The notes beneath the pieces are model-generated. The model worked only from the letters and a program-made list of their open reading frames with translations. It was not told the DNA's origin and made no database searches. Positions 1 through 7,497 of a stretch of DNA of 17,041 nucleotides are shown one piece after another (the first letter of the stretch is position 1; each line of letters starts with the position of its first letter). The stretch is taken from contig JAWOJB010000068.1 in NCBI GenBank assembly GCA_046484325.1, forward strand, positions 1-17,041, in the 5' to 3' direction. The DNA comes from JAWOJB01 sp046484325. GTDB lineage: Bacteria; Actinomycetota; Acidimicrobiia; Spongiisociales; ZC4RG35. A program made the translations under genes and the position numbers.

Positions 1-694
1 TCTCACCGCTGGGGGGTTCCACCCCCTCCGACACCACCACCACCGAGTACCGGTGCCCGCGCCGGTGACGGCGGCGGATGATCGTGGCGACCTCCTCGAG
101 GTCGTAGGGGATCTCGGGGATGAGGAGGGCGTCGGCCCCGGCGGCGATGGCGGCATAGGTGGCGATCCATCCTTTCGTCCGTCCCATCACCTCGACCAGC
201 ATGATCCGGTTGTGGGCTTCGGCGGTGGTGGCGATCCGATCGACCGCCTCGGTGGCGATCTGCACGGCCGTGTCGAATCCGAAGGTGACGTCCGTCGAGG
301 CGATGTCGTTGTCGATCGTCTTCGGGACCCCGACCACCTGCAGCCCCTCCTCGGCCAGCTTCAGGGCCGAGCGCAGCGTGCCGTCGCCGCCGATGACGAC
401 CACGGTGTCGATGTCGTTGGCCCGGATCGTCCGCTCCACGCTGGCCCAGCCATCACCATGGACGTAGGGGTCCTTCCGGGAGGTGCCGAGGATCGTCCCA
501 CCCCGGGCGACGATCCCGCGCACGTCGTCGCGGTCGAGCGGCCGGGTGCGGCCGTCCATGAGGCCCTCCCAGCCGTTGAGGATCCCGACGACCTCGGAGT
601 CGTGGTTCTCGATGGCCCGGGTGACGACGGCCCGGATGACGGCGTTGAGCCCCGGGCAGTCTCCGCCGGCGGTGAGGACACCGATGACCGCCAT
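1..694 (-). CDS. pfkA: 6-phosphofructokinase, ATP-type signature (partial, C-terminus beyond left edge)
   Basis: This enzyme phosphorylates fructose 6-phosphate to fructose 1,6-bisphosphate in the cytoplasm. The first 231 residues are visible and the gene leaves the window at position 1. The phosphofructokinase motifs are in order: GGDCPGLN at residues 10-17, GGDGT at 102-106, PKTIDND at 124-130 with catalytic base D128, MGR at 170-172, and PEIPYD at 193-198. The glycine after GGD is the ATP-type residue (E. coli Gly104). The lysine in PKTIDND is the residue more often seen in PPi-dependent enzymes (Gly124 in E. coli PfkA), so the signature is a hybrid that I infer to be ATP-dependent. Its ATG shares one base with the stop of the upstream phosphofructokinase gene (TGATG), which suggests translational coupling. 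No separate Shine-Dalgarno is obvious. The family is certain; donor specificity is inferred from one residue. Confidence 0.93.
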   Translation of the reverse strand, partial: MAVIGVLTAGGDCPGLNAVIRAVVTRAIENHDSEVVGILNGWEGLMDGRTRPLDRDDVRGIVARGGTILGTSRKDPYVHGDGWASVERTIRANDIDTVVVIGGDGTLRSALKLAEEGLQVVGVPKTIDNDIASTDVTFGFDTAVQIATEAVDRIATTAEAHNRIMLVEVMGRTKGWIATYAAIAAGADALLIPEIPYDLEEVATIIRRRHRRGHRYSVVVVSEGVEPPSGE

Positions 695-1842
695 CAGTAG
701 AGGAACATCGGCTTGCCGGCCACGTGCCGAAGCTTGGGGCGGTACTCCTTGCGGTCGTAGAGCTCGTCGACGTCCACTCGCTTTACGCCCTCCTTCGTCA
801 CCGAGATCGGCACCGCGGTATAGGTCCCCCCCCGCAGTGCCACCATCCGTCCGCTGGCCCCCTCCATCGCCAGGTCGGCCGCCATCACCGCGTAGTTGAT
901 GGCGACCATGAGGTCGAGCGAGTCGGGGCTGCCGGAGCGCATCAGGTAGCCGACCCGCTGCTCGATGATCCCCACCCCGGTCCGCTCCTTGATGATCTGG
1001 GCTGTGAGGTCGCCGATCCCGCCGAGCTTGCGATGCCCGTAGGCGTCGGCCTCGCCACCCTCGATGATCTCGCCGCCCTCGATGACGGCCCCCTCCGAGA
1101 TCGTCATCATCGCGTAGTGGCTCGGGTTGCGCTCCCGGTCCGACAGCAGCATCTCGCACAGACGGTCGATGTTGAACGGCACCTCGGAGATGATGGCCCG
1201 GTCGACCCCGGCCAGGTAGGCGGTGACGAGGGACGTCTCCCCGCTGTTGCGGCCGAACAGCTCCACGACGGCGATGCGCTCGTGCGAGCCGCTGCTGGTC
1301 CGCAGGTTGGTGATGAACTCGACGCCACGGGTGACGGCGGTGGAGAATCCGATGCAGTAGTCGGTCCCGTGCACGTCGTTGTCCATGGTTTTCGGGATGC
1401 CGATGACCGGGAAGCCCTCCTCGTGCAGCCGCAGGCCGAATGAGAGCGTGTCGTCACCGCCGATCGGGATGAGCACGTCGATCTCCCGGTCCTCGAGCAC
1501 ACGCAGCACGTGCGGGGTGAAGTCGTGCGGGCTCTCTCCCGCCGCCGCCCCGGCCAGGAACTCCGGCACGTCCTTGGCTCGCACCCTCTGCGGGTTGGTA
1601 CGGGAGGTGTGAAGCACCGTGCCGCCCGAGCGGTCGATCGTGCGAACCTTGCGGTCGTCGAGCGGGAGGAAGTTCCGCTCGGCCGACTCCGGATCGTCGA
1701 AGTCGTGCTCGAGCAGCCCCGCCCACCCGCGCCGGATGCCGACCACGTCGTGACCCTCGGCCCCCACCCGGTTGACCACCGCCTTGATGCAGGGATTCAG
1801 CCCGGGGACGTCACCGCCCCCGGTGAGGATTCCGATGCGCAT
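694..1842 (-). CDS. pfp: phosphofructokinase, PPi-dependent signature
   Basis: The likely reaction is reversible phosphorylation of fructose 6-phosphate using pyrophosphate. The 382 residues carry GGGDVPGLN at 8-16, GGDDT at 128-132, PKTMDND at 150-156 (base D154), FGR at 196-198 in place of the usual MGR, and RSGSP at 302-306. Aspartate after GGD (D131) together with K151 is the combination known from PPi-dependent enzymes, where the aspartate side chain occupies the space of the ATP alpha-phosphate. The protein is longer than the roughly 320-340 residues of short bacterial forms, with extra sequence around 80-115. A good Shine-Dalgarno (AGGAG, 1853-1849) lies 6 bases before the ATG. It follows the DUF2090 gene by 25 bases and overlaps the next phosphofructokinase by one base. 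The fold is certain; PPi use is a strong inference from the signature. Confidence 0.92.
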   Translation of the reverse strand: MRIGILTGGGDVPGLNPCIKAVVNRVGAEGHDVVGIRRGWAGLLEHDFDDPESAERNFLPLDDRKVRTIDRSGGTVLHTSRTNPQRVRAKDVPEFLAGAAAGESPHDFTPHVLRVLEDREIDVLIPIGGDDTLSFGLRLHEEGFPVIGIPKTMDNDVHGTDYCIGFSTAVTRGVEFITNLRTSSGSHERIAVVELFGRNSGETSLVTAYLAGVDRAIISEVPFNIDRLCEMLLSDRERNPSHYAMMTISEGAVIEGGEIIEGGEADAYGHRKLGGIGDLTAQIIKERTGVGIIEQRVGYLMRSGSPDSLDLMVAINYAVMAADLAMEGASGRMVALRGGTYTAVPISVTKEGVKRVDVDELYDRKEYRPKLRHVAGKPMFLY

Positions 1843-1867
1843 CTGTCACTCCTCGCCTCGGCGTCGT

Positions 1868-2779
1868 TCAGCTGCCGGCCCGCTCGTACACGTCGATGAA
1901 GTGCCGGAAGTTGTGGGCGATCTGGGCGACGGCTTGGTCGCGAGACATCGTCCCGTTCCTGTGGCCCTCGACCCCGTCCCACCAGATCGTCCGACCGATG
2001 GCGAAGCCCCGGTAGCCGTCGACCGCCGCGCCCTGCTCGAGCCAGTGCCCGACCTTGGCGTCATCGGCTCCCCGGCCGAGCACCACCGCCACCACCCCGT
2101 CGCGTCCATCGCGGCGGATGAGCCCGGCCAGCAGCTCGCAGTCGACTCGCCGGTCGAGGCCCTCGATCTTCCAAATGTCGGGCTCGATACCGGCCTGCTG
2201 GATCTCGTCGATGGCCTCGAGGGTCAGGTACGGGCGGACCTCGCTGTCGTAGGCGGCGGTGTTGCCTCCCACCAGGGCGAGCTGGCGGGGGCTGGCCGGG
2301 ACCAGCAGCTCGAAGAGGAACTTGCGCCCGTGGGCGTGGAGCCAGTCGGACAGGAGCTCGAGTCTCTCGCCCTGGGCGGCCTTGTCGCCGGGGTCGTCGT
2401 CGGGGTTCCAGCGGACCAGCACCTTGGCGAACTCGGGATCGAAGGCCTCGAGGTGGGCGCCGAAGTCGTCGTACTCGAACTCGAAGACGTCGACGCCGGA
2501 CTTCTCGACGGGCATGGCGAGGATCACCCCCCGCTCCTTGGCCTCCTGGGCCACGGCCGCGCCCATCTCCTCGTCCACGAGCACGCCGACCGCGTCGGCG
2601 GGTGCGCCGGCGTCGAGCGCCGCCATGGCCCCCTCCCACACGAGCCGTTTGGCGTCCTGGAGCGCCAGCGTCTCCTCGGGGGTTTCCTCCCGGCCGGAGA
2701 TCCCGAACATCTTCTTCTTGAAGCTCCCGCGATGGTCGAAGGCCAGGATGTAGAGCTTGCCGTCGTAGCCGAGTGACAT
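1868..2779 (-). CDS. DUF2090 / IolC C-terminal-domain-like aldolase family protein
   Basis: This 303-residue protein resembles stand-alone versions of the DUF2090 domain that is fused to the 5-dehydro-2-deoxygluconokinase IolC in many bacteria and is thought to act as a class I-like aldolase on a keto-sugar phosphate. Visible landmarks are LYILAFDHRGSF at 9-20, DIWKIEG at 201-207 (K204 is a candidate Schiff-base lysine) and FAIGRTIWW at 259-267, which looks like the phosphate-binding end of a TIM barrel. The kinase half of IolC is absent, and no other inositol gene is visible. It is the first gene of the operon. The start is supported by GAGGGG at 2792-2787, 7 bases before the ATG. Placement directly before two phosphofructokinases suggests an aldolase or similar role on fructose- or tagatose-bisphosphate-like substrates. 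That role is inference; family membership was recognised from memory of the motifs. Confidence 0.75.
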   Translation of the reverse strand: MSLGYDGKLYILAFDHRGSFKKKMFGISGREETPEETLALQDAKRLVWEGAMAALDAGAPADAVGVLVDEEMGAAVAQEAKERGVILAMPVEKSGVDVFEFEYDDFGAHLEAFDPEFAKVLVRWNPDDDPGDKAAQGERLELLSDWLHAHGRKFLFELLVPASPRQLALVGGNTAAYDSEVRPYLTLEAIDEIQQAGIEPDIWKIEGLDRRVDCELLAGLIRRDGRDGVVAVVLGRGADDAKVGHWLEQGAAVDGYRGFAIGRTIWWDGVEGHRNGTMSRDQAVAQIAHNFRHFIDVYERAGS

Positions 2780-2786
2780 GGTCGAT

Positions 2787-2821
2787 CCCCTCAGACGCGG
2801 ATGATGTCCGCGCCGAGCCTA
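2787..2821 (-). promoter_or_regulatory. candidate -10 element and ribosome binding site of the aldolase/phosphofructokinase operon
   Basis: On the minus strand TAGGCT (2821-2816) fits the actinobacterial TANNNT -10 pattern. Transcription starting 6-7 bases later would give a leader of about 30 bases containing GAGGGG (2792-2787), 7 bases before the ATG. I see no convincing -35 hexamer. This leadered arrangement contrasts with several other genes in the window, whose -10-like element abuts the start codon. Confidence 0.4.
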
Positions 2822-2907
2822 CCCGCGCCCGCTAGCCCCGAACACGGGCGGAATCCTCGACCGTCAGGGCCGGTGCGGCGAGGTCGTACACATGTCCGAG
2901 GGGCCGG

Positions 2908-2913
2908 TACCCT
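2908..2913 (+). promoter_or_regulatory. candidate -10 element, leaderless rhomboid gene
   Basis: TACCCT ends 6 bases before the GTG start at 2920. This is the spacing expected if transcription begins at the first base of the start codon. No Shine-Dalgarno lies at normal distance (GAGGGG at 2899-2904 is 15 bases away). No clear -35 hexamer is visible. Confidence 0.45.
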
Positions 2914-2919
2914 TGCCCC

Positions 2920-3759
2920 GTGTCCTCGGAGCCGGCCACCTCCACCGTCTGCTACCGGCATCCCGACCGCCCGACCGGCCTGTCATGCACGGGCTGCGGC
3001 CGGCCGATCTGTCCGGAGTGCTCGACCGACGCCGCCGTCGGCCAGCGCTGCCCCGACTGCCTCCGACAGGAGGGGACCCAGGAGGTGATCCCGGTCGGGC
3101 GGGCGCGATCCCAGCCGTTCGGTCGCTCCTCGCCGACGACGTTCGGGATCATCGCGGTGGCGGTCGGTTTCTACGTCATCGGCTTCGTCATGCCCGCCGT
3201 CGGGTTGGTGCTCCTCGAGCGGCTGGCGATGTTCAACCTCGCCGTAGCGGCGGGGGAGTGGTGGCGGATGTTCACCGTCGTGCTGCTCCATGCCAGCCCG
3301 ATGCACCTGCTGTTCAACATGTGGGCGCTCTACGTCTTCGGGCCGCAGATCGAGCGGGAGGTCGGAGGGCTGCGATTCCTCGCCCTCTTCCTGGCCACCG
3401 CCGCCGCCGGGAGCGCCTTCGCCTTCCACCTGGGCGAGCTGCGCGACGTGGGCGTCGGCGCGTCGGGTGCGATCTTCGGGCTCTTCGGGGTGTGGCTCGC
3501 CAGCGCCATCCGGCGACGGCACACCGCCTATGGCCGCTACCTGCTCAACCAGCTCGGGTTCCTGCTGCTCATCAACGCCGCCCTGCCGCTCTTCATCCCC
3601 CGGGTCTCCTGGCAGGCCCACCTCGGGGGGCTGATCGCCGGATTCCTCGTCGGCCAGGTTTGGGCGGGCCTCGGCCGCTCCGGGGCCACCGGCCGCCAGC
3701 TCCTCGTCGCCGTGGCGGTGGCGGTGGCCTCGGTCACCTCCGTCCTGCTGCTCGGCTGA
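2920..3759 (+). CDS. rhomboid-family intramembrane serine protease with N-terminal zinc domain
   Basis: This is a membrane-embedded serine protease that cleaves transmembrane segments; its substrate is unknown. The 279 residues begin with a B-box-like cysteine/histidine region: C11, H14, C23, C26, C31, C34, C44 and C47 are candidate zinc ligands. A six- or seven-helix rhomboid core follows from about residue 72. Catalytic residues are visible: S182 in GASGAIFG and H234 in WQAHLGG, with H129 and N133 (MHLLFN) as the oxyanion pair and WWR at 114-116 in the first loop. The C-terminal 18 residues are a hydrophobic, valine/alanine-rich helix. The architecture is familiar from actinobacterial rhomboids. 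GTG was chosen because it precedes the first cysteine by ten residues and sits 6 bases after a TACCCT element. The gene stands alone, divergent from the aldolase operon. Confidence 0.93.
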   Translation: MSSEPATSTVCYRHPDRPTGLSCTGCGRPICPECSTDAAVGQRCPDCLRQEGTQEVIPVGRARSQPFGRSSPTTFGIIAVAVGFYVIGFVMPAVGLVLLERLAMFNLAVAAGEWWRMFTVVLLHASPMHLLFNMWALYVFGPQIEREVGGLRFLALFLATAAAGSAFAFHLGELRDVGVGASGAIFGLFGVWLASAIRRRHTAYGRYLLNQLGFLLLINAALPLFIPRVSWQAHLGGLIAGFLVGQVWAGLGRSGATGRQLLVAVAVAVASVTSVLLLG

Positions 3760-3768
3760 CCCTCCGTT

Positions 3769-3811
3769 CATTGAGCAACGGCGTGGCCTCAGGCCACGCC
3801 GTTGCTCAATG
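3769..3811. terminator. perfect 21-bp inverted repeat, probable terminator of the rhomboid gene
   Basis: Arms at 3769-3789 and 3791-3811 are perfectly complementary over 21 bases around a single central C (3790). In RNA this would give a long hairpin with a tight loop. It begins 9 bases after the rhomboid stop codon. There is no T-tract after the right arm (GTATGACG follows), so it would be a U-less terminator of the type reported in actinobacteria. A regulatory palindrome ahead of dnaE is an alternative. Confidence 0.7.
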
Positions 3812-3888
3812 TATGACGATGGTCTGCAGATGAAGACGAGCTCCGGCGTTCGTCGAGGGCGGTCGCCTGGCGGGGCCGCGGCGGTTGC

Positions 3889-3894
3889 TATCGT
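3889..3894 (+). promoter_or_regulatory. candidate -10 element for dnaE
   Basis: TATCGT fits TANNNT and lies 33 bases before the dnaE ATG, giving a predicted leader of about 26-28 bases. The leader has no strong Shine-Dalgarno and contains a four-codon frame (ATG at 3907, stop at 3919-3921). No convincing -35 element is visible. Confidence 0.35.
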
Positions 3895-3927
3895 CGATGA
3901 TCCCGAATGACACGGCTGTAACTCGGA

Positions 3928-6900
3928 ATGGATTCCTTCGCCCACCTCCACCTCCACACCGAGTTCTCGATGCTCGACGGTGCCGCCAGGGTGGGAGAGG
4001 TGGTCGAGGCCGCCCGGGCCGACGGGCAGCCGGCCGTGGCCATCACCGACCACGGTGTGATGTACGGCGTGCTCGACTTCTACCGGGCGGCCACCGCCGC
4101 CGGGGTCAAGCCGATCATCGGTATCGAGGCCTACGTCACCCCCGGCTCCCGCCACGACCGGCCGCCGCGTAGCAAGAACATCCGTCACCACATGACGTTG
4201 CTGGCCGAGAACGAGGTCGGCTACCGCAACCTCATGAAACTCTCGTCGCGAGCCTTCCTCGAGGGCTACTACTACAAGCCCCGGATGGACTTCGAGCTCT
4301 TCTCCGAGCACGGCGAGGGGATCATCGCCACCTCGGGATGCCTGAGCGGCCCGGTCGCCCACCACCTGGCGCCCGACACGGGGGCCGAGGAGGGGACCGG
4401 CGCCACCCAGCGGGACTTCGACACCGCCCTCGCCAACGCCGCCCGGCTGCAGGACATCTTCGGGAAGGACCGATTCTTCATCGAGATCCAGGATCACGGG
4501 CTCGAGGCTCAGCGCCGGATCATGCCCGACCTGCTCGAGATCGCCCGGCGGATCGGGGCGCCGCTGCTGGCGGCCAACGATGCCCACTACACCCGCCGCG
4601 ACGAGGCCGAGGCGCACGACGTCCTGCTGTGCATCCAGACCGGGGCGACCATCGACGAGCCGAACCGCTTCCGGTTCGACGCCCAGGAGTTCTACCTCAA
4701 GAGCGCCGCCGAGATGCGCCGCCTCTTCCCCGACGACACCTATCCCAAGGCGTGCGACAACACCCTGTGGGTCGCCGAGCGGGCGGACGTGACCCTCGAG
4801 TTCGGGAGGATCCTCCTCCCCGAGTTCCCGGTGCCGCCCGGCGAGACCGAATACGGATACCTCGAGCAGCTCGTCTTCGAGGGGGCGAAGGAGCGGTATG
4901 GCGATCCGCTGCCGGAGGCTGCAGCCGACCGCATCCGGCATGAACTGCGAATCATCCAGGAGATGGGCTTTCCCTCCTACTTCCTGATCGTTTGGGACCT
5001 GATTCGCTTCGCCCGTGAGCGGGGGATTCGCACCGGGCCCGGGCGCGGCAGCGCCGCCGGCTCGATCGTCGCCTACTGCCTCCGGATCACCGACCTCGAC
5101 CCGATCCGGTACGGACTGATCTTCGAGCGGTTCCTCAACCCCGGCCGCAAGCAGATGCCCGACATCGACATGGACTTCGACGAGCGGTACCGGGCAGACG
5201 TCATCCGGTACGCCGCCGAGCGCTACGGATCCGACCACGTCGCCCAGATCGTCACCTTCTCGACGATCAAGGGGAAGCAGGCGGTCCGCGACGCCGCCCG
5301 GGTGTTCGGCTACCCCTACAGCCTCGGAGACCGCATCGCCAAGCTCATGCCACCCTCGATCCTCGGCAAGGACGCCTCGCTCGCCCAGTGCCTCACCCCG
5401 CCGCCCGCCGAGGCCGAGCCGATGATGAAGGACTGGTACGGCAACGCCCAAGGCCTCCGCGACGAGTACGAGCTCAACCCCGAGGCCCGCCGTGTCATCG
5501 ACGCCGCCCGGGATCTCGAGGGGCTGCGCCGCCAGGACTCGATCCACGCGGCTGCCGTCGTGATCTCGCCGTTGGCCCTCAGCGACCTCATTCCCATCCA
5601 GCAGAAGGGAGAGGACGCCGAGGTCGTCACCCAGTACGAGATGCACGGGGTGGAGTCGCTCGGGCTGCTCAAGATGGACTTCCTGGGTCTGCGCAACCTC
5701 TCGACCATCGAGCGGGCGCTCGAGCTCATCGAGGCTACCCACGGGGCCCGGATCGACATCGACTCGGTGCCGCTCGACGACGAGGCGACCTTCGAGCTGT
5801 TCCGCAGCGCCGAGACGATCGGGGTGTTCCAGCTGGAGGGCGGGCCGATGCGGGCCCTCATCCGATCCCTGCAGCCCACGAGCTTCAACGACATCGTGGC
5901 GCTGGTCGCTCTCTACCGGCCGGGTCCGATGGGGGCCGGCATGCACACCCTCTACGCCGACCGGAAGAACGGCCGGGCGACGGTCGAGCCGCTCCATCCC
6001 GCCGTTGACGCCCTGCTCGCCGACACGTACCAGATCATGGTCTACCAGGAGCAGGTGATGCAGGTCGCCCAGGCCATGGCCGGGTACTCGATGGCTGAGG
6101 CCGACAACCTGCGCAAGGCGATGGGGAAGAAGATCAAGTCGGTGATGGACGCCGAGGAGGAGCAGTTCGTCGCCGGCTGCATCGCCCAGGGGCATCCCGA
6201 GTCCGTCGGCCGCGATCTGTTCCGCCTCATCGAGCACTTCGCCGGGTACGGCTTCAACAAGTCGCACTCCGCCTGTTACGGGCTGGTCGCCTACCAGACC
6301 GCCTACCTGAAGGCCCACTATCCGGCCGAGTACATGGCAGCCCTGCTCACGGCAACCAAGCGGGACAAGGACCGCACCGCTCTCTACCTCAACGAGTGCC
6401 GGTCGATGGGGGTGGCCGTGCTCGTCCCCGACGTCAACGAGTCCGAGATGGACTTCACGGTGCGGGACGGCTCGATCCGCTTCGGCCTCTCGGCGGTCCG
6501 CAACGTCGGGGAGGGGGTGGTCGAGAAGATCGTGGCCGCCCGCCGCGAGGGCGGCCCCTTCGCCGACTTCTACGACTTCGCCGAACGGGTCGACGTCGAC
6601 GTGCTCAACAAACGGACGATCGAGTCGCTCGTCAAGGCCGGGGCCTTCGACGGCATGGGACATCCCCGCAAGGGTCTGCTGCTCGCCTTCGAGCAGATCG
6701 TCGACGCCGTCGTCGAGCGGCGTCGCAACGAGGACATGGGCCAGTTCTCGCTGTTCGGCGGCGTCGAGGACCCCGCCGGGCAGGATCGATACACGATCGT
6801 CGAGGGCGAGTGGAACCAGCGGGTGAAACTCGGGTTCGAAAAGGAGATGCTGGGCCTGTTCATCTCCGACCACCCGCTGTTGGGGGTGGGTGCATCGCTG

Positions 6901-7431
6901 CGGTCCGCCACCTCGGCGACGGTGACGGCACTGTGGGACCTGGCCGACGATGCCCGGATCACGATCGGCGGCCTGGTGACCTCGATCAGCCGCCGCTACA
7001 CGCGCAAGGGCGAGCCGATGGTGTTCTTCACCCTCGAGGATCTCGAGGGCAGCGTCGAGGTGGTCTGCTTCCCGGCCGTGGTGGCGAGGATCGGTCCGCT
7101 CATCCGCGAGGACGCCATCGTCGTGGTCGAGGGCTCCCTCGACCACCGGGGTGACGACGTCAAGGTGCGGGCCCGCGACATCCGCGAGCTGGTGGTCCGG
7201 GCCGACGACTCGGTGCGGCTCGAGGTTCCCGCCTGGCGCCTGTCGAAGGACGTGGTCGGTCGCCTCAAGGAGGTGCTCTCCCACCATCCCGGGTCGGCCC
7301 CCGTGTTCCTCCACATGACCGCCGACGAGGGGCACAAGGTCGTCAAGCTCTCCGACGAGCACCGGGTCGAGCCCCGCTCGGCGCTGTACGCCGAGCTACG
7401 GGAGCTGTTTGGCCAGGGGGCGGTTCTCTAG
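3928..7431 (+). CDS. dnaE: DNA polymerase III alpha subunit, DnaE1 type
   Basis: This is the replicative polymerase subunit, 1167 residues, a normal length for the family. An N-terminal PHP domain spans about 1-280 with what appear to be all nine metal ligands: H8, H10, D17, H42, E67, H87 or H88, C138, D218 and H220. The polymerase active site includes GRGSAAGS, D412 and D414 in PDIDMDFD, and D584 in LKMDFLGL. A helix-hairpin-helix region follows. A QFSLFG motif at 939-944 matches the internal beta-clamp binding motif. An OB fold occupies about 1010-1090. Intact PHP ligands suggest built-in 3'-5' proofreading as shown for Mycobacterium tuberculosis DnaE1. The start (MDSFAHLHLHTEFS) matches the family N-terminus; an upstream ATG at 3897 is out of frame. 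The stop is followed after one base by tandem heptamers. Confidence 0.98.
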   Translation: MDSFAHLHLHTEFSMLDGAARVGEVVEAARADGQPAVAITDHGVMYGVLDFYRAATAAGVKPIIGIEAYVTPGSRHDRPPRSKNIRHHMTLLAENEVGYRNLMKLSSRAFLEGYYYKPRMDFELFSEHGEGIIATSGCLSGPVAHHLAPDTGAEEGTGATQRDFDTALANAARLQDIFGKDRFFIEIQDHGLEAQRRIMPDLLEIARRIGAPLLAANDAHYTRRDEAEAHDVLLCIQTGATIDEPNRFRFDAQEFYLKSAAEMRRLFPDDTYPKACDNTLWVAERADVTLEFGRILLPEFPVPPGETEYGYLEQLVFEGAKERYGDPLPEAAADRIRHELRIIQEMGFPSYFLIVWDLIRFARERGIRTGPGRGSAAGSIVAYCLRITDLDPIRYGLIFERFLNPGRKQMPDIDMDFDERYRADVIRYAAERYGSDHVAQIVTFSTIKGKQAVRDAARVFGYPYSLGDRIAKLMPPSILGKDASLAQCLTPPPAEAEPMMKDWYGNAQGLRDEYELNPEARRVIDAARDLEGLRRQDSIHAAAVVISPLALSDLIPIQQKGEDAEVVTQYEMHGVESLGLLKMDFLGLRNLSTIERALELIEATHGARIDIDSVPLDDEATFELFRSAETIGVFQLEGGPMRALIRSLQPTSFNDIVALVALYRPGPMGAGMHTLYADRKNGRATVEPLHPAVDALLADTYQIMVYQEQVMQVAQAMAGYSMAEADNLRKAMGKKIKSVMDAEEEQFVAGCIAQGHPESVGRDLFRLIEHFAGYGFNKSHSACYGLVAYQTAYLKAHYPAEYMAALLTATKRDKDRTALYLNECRSMGVAVLVPDVNESEMDFTVRDGSIRFGLSAVRNVGEGVVEKIVAARREGGPFADFYDFAERVDVDVLNKRTIESLVKAGAFDGMGHPRKGLLLAFEQIVDAVVERRRNEDMGQFSLFGGVEDPAGQDRYTIVEGEWNQRVKLGFEKEMLGLFISDHPLLGVGASLRSATSATVTALWDLADDARITIGGLVTSISRRYTRKGEPMVFFTLEDLEGSVEVVCFPAVVARIGPLIREDAIVVVEGSLDHRGDDVKVRARDIRELVVRADDSVRLEVPAWRLSKDVVGRLKEVLSHHPGSAPVFLHMTADEGHKVVKLSDEHRVEPRSALYAELRELFGQGAVL

Positions 7432-7432
7432 C

Positions 7433-7460
7433 GTCTCACGTCTCACGTCTCACGTCTCAC
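7433..7460. repeat. four tandem copies of heptamer GTCTCAC
   Basis: Perfect head-to-tail copies of GTCTCAC lie at 7433-7439, 7440-7446, 7447-7453 and 7454-7460. They start one base after the dnaE stop, in the 57-base gap between convergent dnaE and the ATPase operon. They resemble short tandemly repeated heptamers seen in intergenic regions of some bacterial genomes. Function is unknown. Confidence 0.9.
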
Positions 7461-7463
7461 GGT

Positions 7464-7497
7464 GCGCCGTGCGCGGCGCCCAAATGCGCTAGGCGCC
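7464..7497. terminator. possible GC-rich hairpins between convergent dnaE and ATPase operon
   Basis: GCGCC (7464-7468) can pair with GGCGC (7475-7479) across a 6-base loop. Alternatively GGCGCC at 7475-7480 can pair with the identical palindromic GGCGCC at 7492-7497 across 11 bases; the latter covers the end of the ATPase gene. No T-tract is present. The position between two converging genes is the main reason to suspect termination. Confidence 0.3.

Noticed and set aside
1868..2779. myo-inositol catabolism cluster
   Set aside because: Only the DUF2090-like domain is present; no IolB, IolD, IolE, IolG or the kinase half of IolC is visible.
3897..4172. ATG at 3897 as an alternative gene start near dnaE
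   Set aside because: It is out of frame with dnaE and gives a proline/arginine-rich peptide overlapping the PHP domain coding region.
2983..7362. Very long open frame (1459 codons) on the minus strand, antisense to dnaE and the rhomboid gene
   Set aside because: It is a shadow of strong third-position GC bias. The translation is low-complexity, rich in H, G, D, E, V and R with no domain motif, while the plus strand encodes a complete DnaE with all catalytic residues.
7433..7460. CRISPR array
   Set aside because: The repeats are 7 bases with no spacers, so they are a simple tandem repeat.
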